From Vibrio marinisediminis (lineage in GTDB: Bacteria; Pseudomonadota; Gammaproteobacteria; Enterobacterales; Vibrionaceae), in contig NZ_JACFYF010000013.1 in NCBI RefSeq assembly GCF_014050145.1, positions 1 through 64,000 on the forward strand: a stretch of DNA of 64,000 bases. Direction: 5' to 3'. Both the position numbers and the translations under genes were made by a program. Of this stretch, positions 1 through 8,562 are shown piece after piece (the first letter of the stretch is position 1; every line of letters begins with the position of its first letter). A model generated the notes under the pieces. It saw nothing but the letters and a program-made list of their open reading frames with translations. It made no database searches and was not told the origin of the DNA.

Positions 1-1091
1 ATGGTGAGTGCGCCGAGCGCGCCAGCTGGAGTGACTACGCTGGTCGGGTCGAACTCGGCTTCACCCGTATCAGCGTCGGTGAGCGTTAACACGCCCGAAT
101 CAGTCAGCACTGGGTCGGTAGCATCTTCAGTCACCGCGGCAATTGCATCACCTGAAATCATGGCACTGTCGTTAACCCCAGTAATAGTAATAACGATGTT
201 GTTCGTGGTGCCATCGACTGAGGCGACGGTGAAGGTTTCCTCTTTTGTTTCGTCTTGAGCAAGGTACTGCACGTCCGCGTTGTCGACGTTGTAGACCCAG
301 TTACCATCGGCATCGATGGTAAGTGCGCCTAATGCGCCAGCTGGAGTGACTACGCTAGCAGGATCGAACTTGGCTTCGCCGGTATCAGTGTCGGTGAGGG
401 TTAAAATACCTGAATCTGTCAGTGCCGGATCGCTCTCATCTTCAGTGACCGCACCGACTGCATCGCCCGAAATTACGGCGCTGTCGTTGACCCCAGTAAT
501 GGTAATAACAATATCGTGCGTGGTGCCATCGACGGAAGCGACGGTGAAGGTTTCCACCTTGGTTTCATTTTGAGCAAGGTACTGCACGTCAGAGTTGTCA
601 ACGTTGTAGACCCAGTTACCATCGGCATCGATGGTAAGTGCGCCTAATGCGCCAGCTGGAGTGACTACGCTAGCTGGGTCAAATTTCGCTTCGCCGGTAT
701 CAGCATCGGTGAGGGTTAATACGCCTGAGTCAGTGAGTACCGGATCGGTAGCATCTTCAGTCACGGCGCCGACTGCATCGCCTGAAATCACCGCACTGTC
801 GTTAATACCGGTAATGGTGACAACTATGTCATGCGTGGTGCCATCCACTGAAGCGACGGTGAAGGTTTCAATTTTTGTTTCGTCTTGAGTAAGGTACTGA
901 ACATCCGTATTGGGTACGTTATATGTCCAATTACCTTGAGTGTCGATGGTGAGTTCCCCAAGCGCATTTTTAGATGCAACAATATTGCCTGGGTTAAAAT
1001 TAGCATCTCGTTTATTGTTGTCTTCAATCGTTAATTTACCAGAATCGGTTAGAGTTGGGGATTTGGTATCTTCTATGACAGAACCTGAGTC
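1..1091 (-). repeat. Tandem 315-bp (105-codon) VCBS repeats
   Basis: The same sequence phase recurs at 1, 316, 631 and 946, exactly 315 bp apart. The units at 1-945 are very similar to each other. The unit at 946 onward, nearest the protein N terminus, is clearly more diverged. Each unit encodes one 105-residue VCBS-type beta domain of the adhesin. The array probably continues beyond the window edge. Confidence 0.9.
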
Positions 1092-1538
1092 ATCACCCCC
1101 AATCTTGGCATTAATATTTATGCTTGAATTTGAGTCATCTTGAAGGGTGATTAGTGTTTGACCATCATCTTGTTGGTCATTGTTCCTAGTATCAAAAAAA
1201 GTCTGAGCGATCGTTGCTTGGTTATCTCTTATAATTTTAGCGGATAGTATTGGTGCAGAGCCTTCATTTTGACCTGCTGCAGTCCTGAGGCTTTCTTGCA
1301 GGGTAGGGTCTATGCCTAAATCAATCAGATTAATCACTTTTTCGGTGTCGTTAAAAAGAGGAGATTTGGTGGTATCTGATAAAAGATTAATGTCAATATT
1401 TGTCAGTAATGCAAAATCTTGTGCTGAATAAATTACGTCATCTTCGTTTGACGGTTGTCCATTCGTCAGAACGTGTAATTCGCCGTTTTGTTTGACCGCA
1501 ATTTTGGTCTCTGCAGGAATTAACATTACCTTTTTCAT
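1..1538 (-). CDS. LapA-type VCBS-repeat adhesin, N-terminal part (C terminus outside window)
   Basis: About 512 N-terminal residues are visible; the gene runs off the left edge. The start at 1538 follows a good ribosome site (AAGGAGTGTCT). There is no Sec signal peptide, as expected for a type I-secreted protein. Residues 1-100 resemble a LapA retention module. They contain DPTLQESLRTAAGQ, with TAAG at residues 86-89, matching the dialanine site that the periplasmic protease LapG cuts in LapA-type adhesins. From about residue 150, VCBS/cadherin-like repeats follow with motifs such as GALTIDADGNWVYNV and ITITGVNDSAVISGDA. Family knowledge: such proteins are held in the outer membrane by the retention module and mediate biofilm attachment, under c-di-GMP control through LapD/LapG. 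No lapD, lapG or type I secretion gene is in the window. An RTX C terminus is likely but not seen. Confidence 0.85.
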   Translation of the reverse strand, partial: MKKVMLIPAETKIAVKQNGELHVLTNGQPSNEDDVIYSAQDFALLTNIDINLLSDTTKSPLFNDTEKVINLIDLGIDPTLQESLRTAAGQNEGSAPILSAKIIRDNQATIAQTFFDTRNNDQQDDGQTLITLQDDSNSSININAKIGGDDSGSVIEDTKSPTLTDSGKLTIEDNNKRDANFNPGNIVASKNALGELTIDTQGNWTYNVPNTDVQYLTQDETKIETFTVASVDGTTHDIVVTITGINDSAVISGDAVGAVTEDATDPVLTDSGVLTLTDADTGEAKFDPASVVTPAGALGALTIDADGNWVYNVDNSDVQYLAQNETKVETFTVASVDGTTHDIVITITGVNDSAVISGDAVGAVTEDESDPALTDSGILTLTDTDTGEAKFDPASVVTPAGALGALTIDADGNWVYNVDNADVQYLAQDETKEETFTVASVDGTTNNIVITITGVNDSAMISGDAIAAVTEDATDPVLTDSGVLTLTDADTGEAEFDPTSVVTPAGALGALT

Positions 1539-1954
1539 AGACACTCCTTCTCGATTCTAAATGCCATGAAATTCACCTTTTTTCATAGCTTTGTTGGAGT
1601 GCTGCAATCTTTGCGCCAGATTTTTTTGTTTTTAATTTATATATAATTCAAGGATTTGTGCGATCGCCTTTATGGCTATAAGCATGTTTGAAAAATGGAA
1701 GTCAAAATGAAAATCAGAAAGACAATTGAGTAAATGTAGAAGCAGGCTTGGTAAAAATGTGATTGTTAAAACGGCACATAATAGGAAGGCGTAATCATCG
1801 CTTAGGAATGTATGACAGTGCAGATAGCTGAAGCAATGTCGATTACTAGCCACAATAAGTTGTTGATGGGATTATATTTGTATCAGAATCTATAGGTGTT
1901 GGAGCATGTAATTTAAGTTCTAAGAAGGGGGGAGTGTTAGTCCCCCGCTAGCTG
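1539..1954. other. Intergenic region upstream of the adhesin
   Basis: This 416-bp AT-rich stretch holds no convincing gene. It must carry the promoter of the adhesin, which reads leftward. The TA-rich stretch around 1636-1655 is a possible -10 area, but I cannot fix a promoter. At its right end is the hairpin described at 1928-1946. Confidence 0.5.
1928..1946 (-). terminator. Possible terminator of the CoADR-rhodanese gene
   Basis: A GGGGGA/TCCCCC hairpin with a 7-nt loop lies just past the stop codon of the oxidoreductase. On the minus strand it is followed by CTTCTTAG, which is only a moderate U-tract, so it is a weak or partial terminator candidate. Confidence 0.45.
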
Positions 1955-3658
1955 TTATTTTTTCGAAAACTGGAATGTCCGGTATCCACCAATCAAGTTA
2001 CGCGCTTTGAAACCGTGATTGACGAGTTGGCGATAAGCAACGTTGCCACGTAGACCAACCTGACAATAGATTATGATTTCTTTATCTTTTGGTAATTCAT
2101 TGATTCGCTGACGTAGTTGGTCGACAGGAATATTGACATCACCTTCAAAGTGGTTGTCATTTTCACGCTCACCAGGGTTGCGCACATCAAGTAAGAGTTG
2201 ATGCTCTGTGAGGTTATCGATCTCATCATAATGAATAGGTGTCGCATCACCTTTAATGATGTTGTTCGCAACAAAAGCCGCTTGGTTGATGACATCTTTC
2301 GCGCTGCCATAAGGCGGAGCATAAGTTAACTCAAGGTGTTGCAACTGTTCGACTGTCATACCAGCACGCTGTGCAACCGCCATGATATCAATGCGTTTAT
2401 CAACGCCATCTTTACCAACGGCTTGCGCGCCCAGAATCTTGCCTGTATGTGGATCAAACAACAGTTTAAATGAGACGATTTCCGCTCCAGGGTAGTAACT
2501 GGCATGACTTGCAGTATGTACGTACACCTTTTCATAAGGGACGTTGTCACGTTTTAGTTGTTTCTCATTTTTTCCCGTCGAGGCGACGGCCAGGTCGAAA
2601 ATCTTACAAATCGCGGTGCCTTGTGTGCCTTGATACTTCTCATGACGCCCCAGCATGTTATCTGCAGCCATACGACCTTGGCGATTGGCTGGTCCTGCTA
2701 GTGGAACAAGAGTCTGCGTACCAGTCACAAAGTCTTTTTCCTCGATTGCATCACCAACGGCATAAATAGAAGGGTCACTGGTCTGCATCATCTCATTGGT
2801 ATAGATGCCTCCAAGAGCACCGATTTGAAGCCCCGCTTGCTGTGCCAATTGAATTTCAGGTCGCACACCAATCGCCATAATGAGAATATCTGTGCTCAAT
2901 TGTTCATCATTGCTTAGCGTTAGAGTTAAATGACCATTGATGTGTTGATGTTCATTACTTTCGCCAGAGTCTAAGTTCGCTACACTGGTTTCTTCAATGT
3001 ACTCAACACTGCTGAGTGCGGTTTCAAGGCGTAAATCAATGCCCTGATTGCGGATCTCCTCATGAGCAAACCCCGCCATCTCTTTATCAACAGGCGCCAT
3101 TACCTGATCTGACAATTCAAGCAGCGTGGTTTTGATACCAAGCTGATGGAATGCTTCCATCATTTCTAAACCAATAAAGCCACCGCCAACAACCGTCGCG
3201 TGTTCGACGTTGTTCATTTTGATGGTCTGAATGATTTTATCCATATCTGGAATATTGCGCAATGAGTGCGTCAGAGGGTTATTGACTCCAGGAATTGGAG
3301 GAACGACAGGACCGGCGCCAGGGCTCAACAGTAAGAAGTCATAATGCTCATGATACTCGCTACCATCAAGTAAATTCTTAACACAGACAGTTTTATCGTG
3401 GCGGTTGATGCTCATTACTTCGTTCATAACACGAACATCAACATTGAAACGGGCTAAGAAGCTTTCCGGTGTTTGAAGCAACAACTTGCTGCGTTGCTCG
3501 ATCTCGCCACCGATGTGATAGGGCAAGCCACAGTTAGCGAACGAAACGAAAGGACCTCTTTCAAACATAATAATTTGCGCGTCTTCACTGAGACGACGAG
3601 CACGGGCTGCGGCAGATGCGCCACCAGCCACGCCACCGATGATTACGATCTTTGTCAT
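1955..3658 (-). CDS. CoA-disulfide reductase / polysulfide reductase with C-terminal rhodanese domain
   Basis: A 567-residue FAD/NAD(P)-dependent oxidoreductase fused to a rhodanese domain (CoADR-Rhd/Npsr family). The N-terminal dinucleotide motif VIIGGVAGGASAAARARR is followed by FANCGLPYHIGG, with the redox cysteine at position 43. A second nucleotide-binding motif is VVGGGFIGLEM. The C-terminal rhodanese domain (about 465-567) has the loop CQVGLRG with the catalytic Cys at 532. Family members reduce CoA-disulfide, CoA-persulfide or polysulfide. It starts 12 nt after the small DUF2892 gene with a GGAG ribosome site, so the two form an operon. It is divergent from the ArsR-type regulator, which suggests persulfide-responsive control. 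The enzyme family is clear; the exact substrate is inferred. Confidence 0.9.
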   Translation of the reverse strand: MTKIVIIGGVAGGASAAARARRLSEDAQIIMFERGPFVSFANCGLPYHIGGEIEQRSKLLLQTPESFLARFNVDVRVMNEVMSINRHDKTVCVKNLLDGSEYHEHYDFLLLSPGAGPVVPPIPGVNNPLTHSLRNIPDMDKIIQTIKMNNVEHATVVGGGFIGLEMMEAFHQLGIKTTLLELSDQVMAPVDKEMAGFAHEEIRNQGIDLRLETALSSVEYIEETSVANLDSGESNEHQHINGHLTLTLSNDEQLSTDILIMAIGVRPEIQLAQQAGLQIGALGGIYTNEMMQTSDPSIYAVGDAIEEKDFVTGTQTLVPLAGPANRQGRMAADNMLGRHEKYQGTQGTAICKIFDLAVASTGKNEKQLKRDNVPYEKVYVHTASHASYYPGAEIVSFKLLFDPHTGKILGAQAVGKDGVDKRIDIMAVAQRAGMTVEQLQHLELTYAPPYGSAKDVINQAAFVANNIIKGDATPIHYDEIDNLTEHQLLLDVRNPGERENDNHFEGDVNIPVDQLRQRINELPKDKEIIIYCQVGLRGNVAYRQLVNHGFKARNLIGGYRTFQFSKK

Positions 3659-3670
3659 TTACAACTCCAA

Positions 3671-3856
3671 TTATCGAAAGCCGAATTTTCTAAGGAACCA
3701 CGCAGCAGGGCAAATGCCGGTCAATGCGCTTTGAATTAAATTAACACCAATAAAGACGGTTAACCAAATGAAACCACTATGAACTGTGGCTGTTAGCAAA
3801 ACAGAAAGTAAAACCATACTACCTGCAAAGATTCTAATCGCATTTTCTAAACTCAT
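3671..3856 (-). CDS. DUF2892 (YgaP-like transmembrane) small inner-membrane protein
   Basis: A 61-residue protein beginning MSLENAIRIFAGSMVLL. It has two hydrophobic segments and the ending GICPAAWFLRKFGFR. This fits the DUF2892 family, the membrane part of YgaP-type sulfurtransferases. The start at 3856 is chosen because TAAGGAGA sits 7-8 nt upstream; an in-frame upstream start at 3919 lacks such a site. It is the first gene of the leftward operon with the CoADR-rhodanese gene. In E. coli YgaP the membrane domain and rhodanese are one protein; here the rhodanese is on the neighbouring gene. Confidence 0.8.
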   Translation of the reverse strand: MSLENAIRIFAGSMVLLSVLLTATVHSGFIWLTVFIGVNLIQSALTGICPAAWFLRKFGFR

Positions 3857-3922
3857 CGCCGTTCTCCTTACGCTGTGTTTCCAATAATTAACAATGACTA
3901 TAAAGACTAAATTTAGCATTGT

Positions 3923-3961
3923 CTAATGTAAATTATACTAAATTCGAAATGGCTACATTAG
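3923..3961. promoter_or_regulatory. Inverted repeat between divergent sulfur operons, candidate ArsR/BigR operator
   Basis: CTAATGTA at 3923-3930 is repeated inverted as TACATTAG at 3954-3961. A TATAAT on the minus strand (3937-3932) for the leftward operon lies inside this span. The rightward promoter at 3964 starts just beside it. A repressor binding here could control both directions. No operator sequence was compared computationally. Confidence 0.45.
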
Positions 3962-3963
3962 GA

Positions 3964-3991
3964 TTGACTAATTTAAAAGTGGCGTTATTAT
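3964..3991 (+). promoter_or_regulatory. Promoter candidate for the arsR-type/yeeE/RND operon
   Basis: TTGACT at 3964-3969 and TATTAT at 3986-3991 are separated by 16 bp, a reasonable sigma-70 promoter about 30 bp upstream of the regulator start at 4022. Confidence 0.5.
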
Positions 3992-4021
3992 GTACAAAAA
4001 AGATAAGAGTGAGAGGCATAC

Positions 4022-4330
4022 ATGGCTGAACAAATGAATATGGTCGACATGCAAAAAAATGCAATCGATGCGGCTGAATTGCTAAAAGTGATGGCTCACC
4101 CGGAGCGTTTAATGGTGGTGTGTCAGCTTACTCAAGGTGAGCTTGGTGCAGGAGCGCTACAAACTAATTCAACGTTAAGCCAGTCGGCGTTCTCTCAACA
4201 TTTAACCGTATTGAGAAAACACAACATTATTAAAGCACGTAAAGAGTCTCAGCAAGTGTTTTACTCGTTAGCCGATTCAAGGGTCGAGACGCTGATACAA
4301 GCATTACATAGTGTGTTTTGTAAGGCGTAA
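4022..4330 (+). CDS. ArsR-family persulfide-sensing repressor (BigR/SqrR/YgaV/HlyU type)
   Basis: A 102-residue winged-helix regulator. The recognition region reads LSQSAFSQHLTVLRKH, followed by a beta-wing ending QQVFYSL. Only two cysteines are present: C34 (VVCQLTQGE) and C100 near the C terminus (VFCKA), 66 residues apart. From memory, the reactive cysteines of SqrR (41/107), BigR (42/108) and HlyU (38/104) have the same spacing and form a tetrasulfide link with persulfides. Metal-binding ArsR motifs are not evident. It heads an operon with sulfur-transport genes and faces a persulfide-metabolism operon, so a role as reactive-sulfur sensor is well supported by context. Whether it is closer to HlyU or BigR needs a tree. 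Confidence 0.87.
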   Translation: MAEQMNMVDMQKNAIDAAELLKVMAHPERLMVVCQLTQGELGAGALQTNSTLSQSAFSQHLTVLRKHNIIKARKESQQVFYSLADSRVETLIQALHSVFCKA

Positions 4331-4341
4331 AGGAGAATTCA

Positions 4342-4764
4342 ATGTTTCAAGCGTTTCCGTGGGAGTCACTATTTGGTGGGATGCTGTTAGGCGTTTCTGC
4401 CACAATGCTGCTGTTATTTAACGGCAAAGTAGCCGGTATTAGCGGTATTGTTAGCGGGCTTTTCTCTGCCCCTCAAAAAGGGGATTACGCGTGGCGAGTG
4501 CTGTTTTTTACCGGGATGGTGCTAGGCGGTTTCTTCACTGTGCACTTATTTGACTTAGCTATTCCTGAAATGGAAGGGCTGAATATTTGGGGAGTAGTTC
4601 TCGCAGGTTTATTGGTTGGTATAGGAACTCGCCTTGGTAATGGTTGTACGAGCGGACATGGTATTTGTGGTATCGGACGCTTATCAAAACGCTCTATCAT
4701 TGCGACCTGTGTGTTTATGTCTGTCGCGGGACTGACAGTATTTGTCCGTTTACATTTGTTATAA
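4342..4764 (+). CDS. YeeE/YedE-family sulfur transporter, first half (PmpA-like)
   Basis: A 140-residue hydrophobic protein with about four membrane segments and the signature NGCTSGHGICGIGRLSKRS, with cysteines 102 and 109. In the YeeE/YedE (DUF395, Sulf_transp) family, conserved cysteines pass thiosulfate or related sulfur species across the inner membrane. Many genomes split the protein into two adjacent half-size genes, as here. It starts 11 nt after the regulator with AAGGAG at ideal spacing, so it is cotranscribed with it. Substrate is not shown by sequence alone. Confidence 0.88.
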   Translation: MFQAFPWESLFGGMLLGVSATMLLLFNGKVAGISGIVSGLFSAPQKGDYAWRVLFFTGMVLGGFFTVHLFDLAIPEMEGLNIWGVVLAGLLVGIGTRLGNGCTSGHGICGIGRLSKRSIIATCVFMSVAGLTVFVRLHLL

Positions 4765-4774
4765 CGAGGTCGTA

Positions 4775-5236
4775 GTGAATAAGTTTGTCTTTAGGAGCGT
4801 AGCTCTACTTAGTGGTGTGCTTTTTGGCTGTGGCATGGCGCTGTCGGGAATGATAGAACCGAGTAAAGTGACCGGATTTCTTGATATTAGTGGAAATTGG
4901 GACCCTTCTTTAGCATTTGTGATGGGCGGTGCACTAATTATTTTCATGCCGAGTTATTTTTTATTGATAAAACAAAGAAAACAAGCGATTAGCGGTAATG
5001 AAATTTGCATACCAAACAACAAGGTTATCGATAAACGTTTACTTTCTGGAGCCGCGATTTTTGGTCTTGGTTGGGGTATTGCGGGCGTGTGTCCTGGACC
5101 AGCAGTTGCCAGCTTAGCGCTGGGCAATATCGCAATTGTGTTGTTTTTTGCCGCGATGGTGATCGGTTCATTAATTACCAAGTTGTATGTTAGTCACCAC
5201 CAAGCTCAACAAGCGAGTGTGATTAAAGTGAGTTGA
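4775..5236 (+). CDS. YeeE/YedE-family sulfur transporter, second half (PmpB-like)
   Basis: A 153-residue membrane protein with motifs LFGCGMALSGMIEPSKV and GVCPGPA typical of the C-terminal half of YeeE/YedE transporters. I place the start at GTG 4775, preceded by GAGG at 6-7 nt, rather than at an in-frame TTG at 4742 that would overlap the first half. The gap to the first half is 10 nt. It probably forms one transporter with it. The following RND pump gene begins 20 nt later with a strong ribosome site, so the operon continues. Confidence 0.85.
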   Translation: MNKFVFRSVALLSGVLFGCGMALSGMIEPSKVTGFLDISGNWDPSLAFVMGGALIIFMPSYFLLIKQRKQAISGNEICIPNNKVIDKRLLSGAAIFGLGWGIAGVCPGPAVASLALGNIAIVLFFAAMVIGSLITKLYVSHHQAQQASVIKVS

Positions 5237-5256
5237 GGTAAATCATCGGAGGATTT

Positions 5257-8200
5257 ATGGAAGAAAAATCAGAAAAGAAAGGATTTCTTGAAGTTGTGAT
5301 GAATGGCTTCCTCCCTCCGATATTAATTGTGCTGATGATTGCGGTTGGTGCAGCGTCACTTTGGTTAACGCCAAAAGAAGAAGATCCTCAAATAGTCGTG
5401 CCAATGGCTGATGTTTTGGTTTCAGCCCCTGGACTAAGCGCTGAACAAGTAGAAAACCAAGTTACCGAGCCACTTGAAAAGCTATTGAGTCAAATTGATG
5501 GAGTAGAGTATGTTTACTCCGCATCTATGGAAGGGAGCGCGCAAGTCATTGTTCGCTTTTATGTTGGTGAAGCCAGAGAGCAAGCTCTGGTTAAACTGTA
5601 TAACAAACTCTATTCCAACCAAGATAAAATCCCACAATCAGTATCTAATTGGCTAGTAAAGCCTATCGAAATAGACGACGTACCGATTGTTGTTGCTGCT
5701 TTATATACCAAAGAGAGCGGTAACTTAGACCGTTATCAATTACGAAGAGTGGTAGAGCAAGCCACGTTGGGTATCAAATCACTTCCCAACACCAACCGTG
5801 TCAACGTTGTTGGCGGGGAAAGTCGAACCATTTCCATTACGCTCGACCCAATAGCCATGGCTAACTATCGTGTCACGATTGATGATCTTGAACGGGCGAT
5901 TCAAGTTAGCCACAGTAAATCTCAAGCTGGGACGATAGAAGTCGGAAATGCTCATTATCAACTGGAGTCGGGTAGGTTATTTGATTCGGCACAAGATATT
6001 CAAGATCTTGTGGTGGCTGTAATTGATAGTAAACCCGTATTTTTGCAAGACGTAGCAACGGTGACAGATGGCGCCTCAGAAGCGCAAAATGACACTTGGT
6101 TTCGTGATGGAGAAACCGGTAAAGAATACCCTGCGGTGTTTATCTCTGTGGCGAAGCAGAAAGGGGCGAACGCCGTTGATGTGGCGGAATCTGTCACTCA
6201 GCAACTCGAACTATTATCCAAGACTCAGTTTCCAAGTGAAGTTGGTGTCAGCATCATCCGAAATTATGGTCAAACAGCAGATGAAAAAGTTTCAAACCTT
6301 ATCTCTAGCTTAGGTATTTCAATAGCCACTGTAGTAGTGTTTGTAGGGCTTTTTCTCAATTGGCGAAGTGCCTTAGTGGTTGCGATTGCGATTCCTATCA
6401 GTTACGGCGCAGCATTGGGGATGGATCTGTTATTTGGTTATTCAATCAACCGAGTGACTCTATTTGCTTTGATATTGGCTTTGGGCTTGATAGTTGATGA
6501 TCCGATAGCCAGCATCGATAACATTGAACGGTTTTTGAAGCGCAAAGAATTAAGTCGTGGCAAGGCAATTGTCTATGCCATGGCAGAAATACGCAGCGCA
6601 TTGTTGATGTCGACCGTGGCGATTGTGATTGTATTCACGCCGATGTTTTTCATCACCGGTATGATGGGGCCGTATATGGCGCCACTGGCATTCAATGTGC
6701 CAATCAGTGTTATTTTTAGTACCTTGGTTGCGTTTCTTATTACGCCATGGCTTGCAAAAAAACTGCTTAAATCTGCCCATTCGCAAGGGCACTACGATGT
6801 TACCTCTACCCTGTTATACCGCCTTTATTCTAAATTGCTGACCCCTTTACTAGTGAGTCGCAAAAAATCCTGGTTGTTCTTGGCTATTGTGGCTGCACTC
6901 TTCATTGTCGCTGCGTTACTGCCTGCATGGCGACATGTCCCTTTGAAGCTTTTACCTTATGACAACAAGAATGAGTTTCAACTTGTGGTGAATATGCCTG
7001 AGTCTTCGAGTTTTGTTGATACGTCTAATGCGCTAAGAGTATTTGCGGATTATCTGATCACAGTGCCCGAAGTAGAATCTGTTTCAGGGTTTTCGGGTAT
7101 TGCATCACCGATGGACTTCAATGGCATGGTAAGGCATTACTTTATGCGTAATGAGGGTTATCAAGGTGAGCTGCGTATAGTTTTAGCTGAGAAGAACAGA
7201 AGGAGCATGCAATCCCATCAAATTGTTGCACGATTGCGAAGTGATTTAGAGCGTATTGCTCAAACTTATTCTGCCAATATTCAGATTGTTGAGGTGCCGC
7301 CGGGACCACCAGTGATCGCGACAATTACCGCTGAAGTCTACGGCAATGAAACACACAGCTATCAAGAATTATCAGCGCAGGCAGAACGGGTTGCCAATAG
7401 ACTTCGCCAAGAAGCGTTTGTAGCGGAGGTCGATACTTCCGTTCAAGGTGAGTATCAAACTTGGCAATTTATTATTGACCAACAAAAAGCCGCGTTATCG
7501 GGTGTTTCAATCAATGAGATTAATCAAACCATAGTTGCAGCCAATCAGGGTAAAGTCTTAGGTTATTTAGCGCTTTCAAGAGAAGTAACGCCGGTGCCTA
7601 TCGAGATTCGCTTACCTCGAGAAGATCGAGATAATCTGAACTCGTTATTGCAATTAACGGTTCGTGGACAAAGTGGCGTGGTTAAGCTGGAGAAACATGG
7701 ATCGCTGGTCGATGCTCCGCAACCGATGGTGCAGTTATCTGAGTTAGGGGAGTTTGTCCTCCGTCCAGTCGATAAACCGATTTACCATAAAAATTTAAAA
7801 CCGGTGGTGTATGTCTATGCAGAAGCGGTTGGACGAGTACCGGGTGAAATTATTGCTGATGTACTTGCCGATGAGGGGGAGGCTAATAGTGAAACTGCTA
7901 TTGATTGGCAGGATAGAAGCTACCTAAATAACGGTGGGGGTATTGGCTGGCAACTTGATCCGGGCTATGAAGTGGTTTGGAGCGGAGAAGGGGAATGGAA
8001 GATAACCGTCGACGTATTCCGGGATTTGGGCATTGCCTATGGTGCAGCACTATTAGGTGTCTTTATTGTTATGCTTGTGCAAACGGGCTTGCCTGCTGTG
8101 TCTGCCATCATCATGTTGGCGATTCCCTTAACTGTGATTGGCATTATGCCGGGGTTTTGGCTACTTAATTCGCTCAGTAGTGACATTAACGGCTACCCTA

Positions 8201-8562
8201 ATCCAGCCCTGTTTACCGCGACCGCGATGATAGGGATGATCGCATTAGCCGGTATTGTTGTGCGCAACTCACTGGTGTTGATTGAGTTTATTCAGCAATC
8301 GTTACGTAAAGGAGAAGCTCTGCATTTGGCGCTGATACAATCAGGAGCAGTGCGTATGAGACCAATACTTCTCACGGCAGGCACTACGATGCTGGGGAAC
8401 ATTGTTATTACACTAGACCCAATTTTTAATGGTCTAGCATGGGCGATTATATTTGGCATTTCGGCGTCAACAATATTTACGTTGCTGGTGGTTCCAGTGG
8501 TGTACAACCTCGCCTATCAAAATCAACGAGGTTATGGTTTAGCAGTTAAGGAGAATGAGTGA
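5257..8562 (+). CDS. RND-family efflux pump inner-membrane transporter
   Basis: A 1101-residue AcrB-like proton-driven exporter. An N-terminal membrane helix precedes a periplasmic porter domain beginning ADVLVSAPGLSAEQVENQV. A TM4 region has GLIVDDPIASIDNIERF, with the proton-relay aspartates D414/D415. A second large periplasmic loop and a C-terminal membrane bundle follow. The TM10 motif is GIVVRNSLVLIEF, where R1003 stands at the position of AcrB Lys940. GGAGG at 6 nt supports the start. It lies in an operon after a persulfide-type regulator and a sulfur transporter, and before its adaptor. No outer-membrane channel gene is present, so a TolC elsewhere is presumably used. Substrate is unknown; the context suggests a sulfur-related compound or a thiol-reactive toxicant. 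Confidence 0.92.
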   Translation: MEEKSEKKGFLEVVMNGFLPPILIVLMIAVGAASLWLTPKEEDPQIVVPMADVLVSAPGLSAEQVENQVTEPLEKLLSQIDGVEYVYSASMEGSAQVIVRFYVGEAREQALVKLYNKLYSNQDKIPQSVSNWLVKPIEIDDVPIVVAALYTKESGNLDRYQLRRVVEQATLGIKSLPNTNRVNVVGGESRTISITLDPIAMANYRVTIDDLERAIQVSHSKSQAGTIEVGNAHYQLESGRLFDSAQDIQDLVVAVIDSKPVFLQDVATVTDGASEAQNDTWFRDGETGKEYPAVFISVAKQKGANAVDVAESVTQQLELLSKTQFPSEVGVSIIRNYGQTADEKVSNLISSLGISIATVVVFVGLFLNWRSALVVAIAIPISYGAALGMDLLFGYSINRVTLFALILALGLIVDDPIASIDNIERFLKRKELSRGKAIVYAMAEIRSALLMSTVAIVIVFTPMFFITGMMGPYMAPLAFNVPISVIFSTLVAFLITPWLAKKLLKSAHSQGHYDVTSTLLYRLYSKLLTPLLVSRKKSWLFLAIVAALFIVAALLPAWRHVPLKLLPYDNKNEFQLVVNMPESSSFVDTSNALRVFADYLITVPEVESVSGFSGIASPMDFNGMVRHYFMRNEGYQGELRIVLAEKNRRSMQSHQIVARLRSDLERIAQTYSANIQIVEVPPGPPVIATITAEVYGNETHSYQELSAQAERVANRLRQEAFVAEVDTSVQGEYQTWQFIIDQQKAALSGVSINEINQTIVAANQGKVLGYLALSREVTPVPIEIRLPREDRDNLNSLLQLTVRGQSGVVKLEKHGSLVDAPQPMVQLSELGEFVLRPVDKPIYHKNLKPVVYVYAEAVGRVPGEIIADVLADEGEANSETAIDWQDRSYLNNGGGIGWQLDPGYEVVWSGEGEWKITVDVFRDLGIAYGAALLGVFIVMLVQTGLPAVSAIIMLAIPLTVIGIMPGFWLLNSLSSDINGYPNPALFTATAMIGMIALAGIVVRNSLVLIEFIQQSLRKGEALHLALIQSGAVRMRPILLTAGTTMLGNIVITLDPIFNGLAWAIIFGISASTIFTLLVVPVVYNLAYQNQRGYGLAVKENE

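Noticed and set aside
1-1143. Repeated plus-strand open frames of about 85 codons at 1, 316 and 631
   Set aside because: They are antisense shadows of the VCBS-repeat adhesin on the minus strand, which has a proper start, ribosome site and recognisable domains.
1632-1853. Minus-strand 73-codon frame in the gap upstream of the adhesin
   Set aside because: Low-complexity hydrophobic, Cys/His-rich composition without a ribosome site; it looks like chance in AT-rich DNA.
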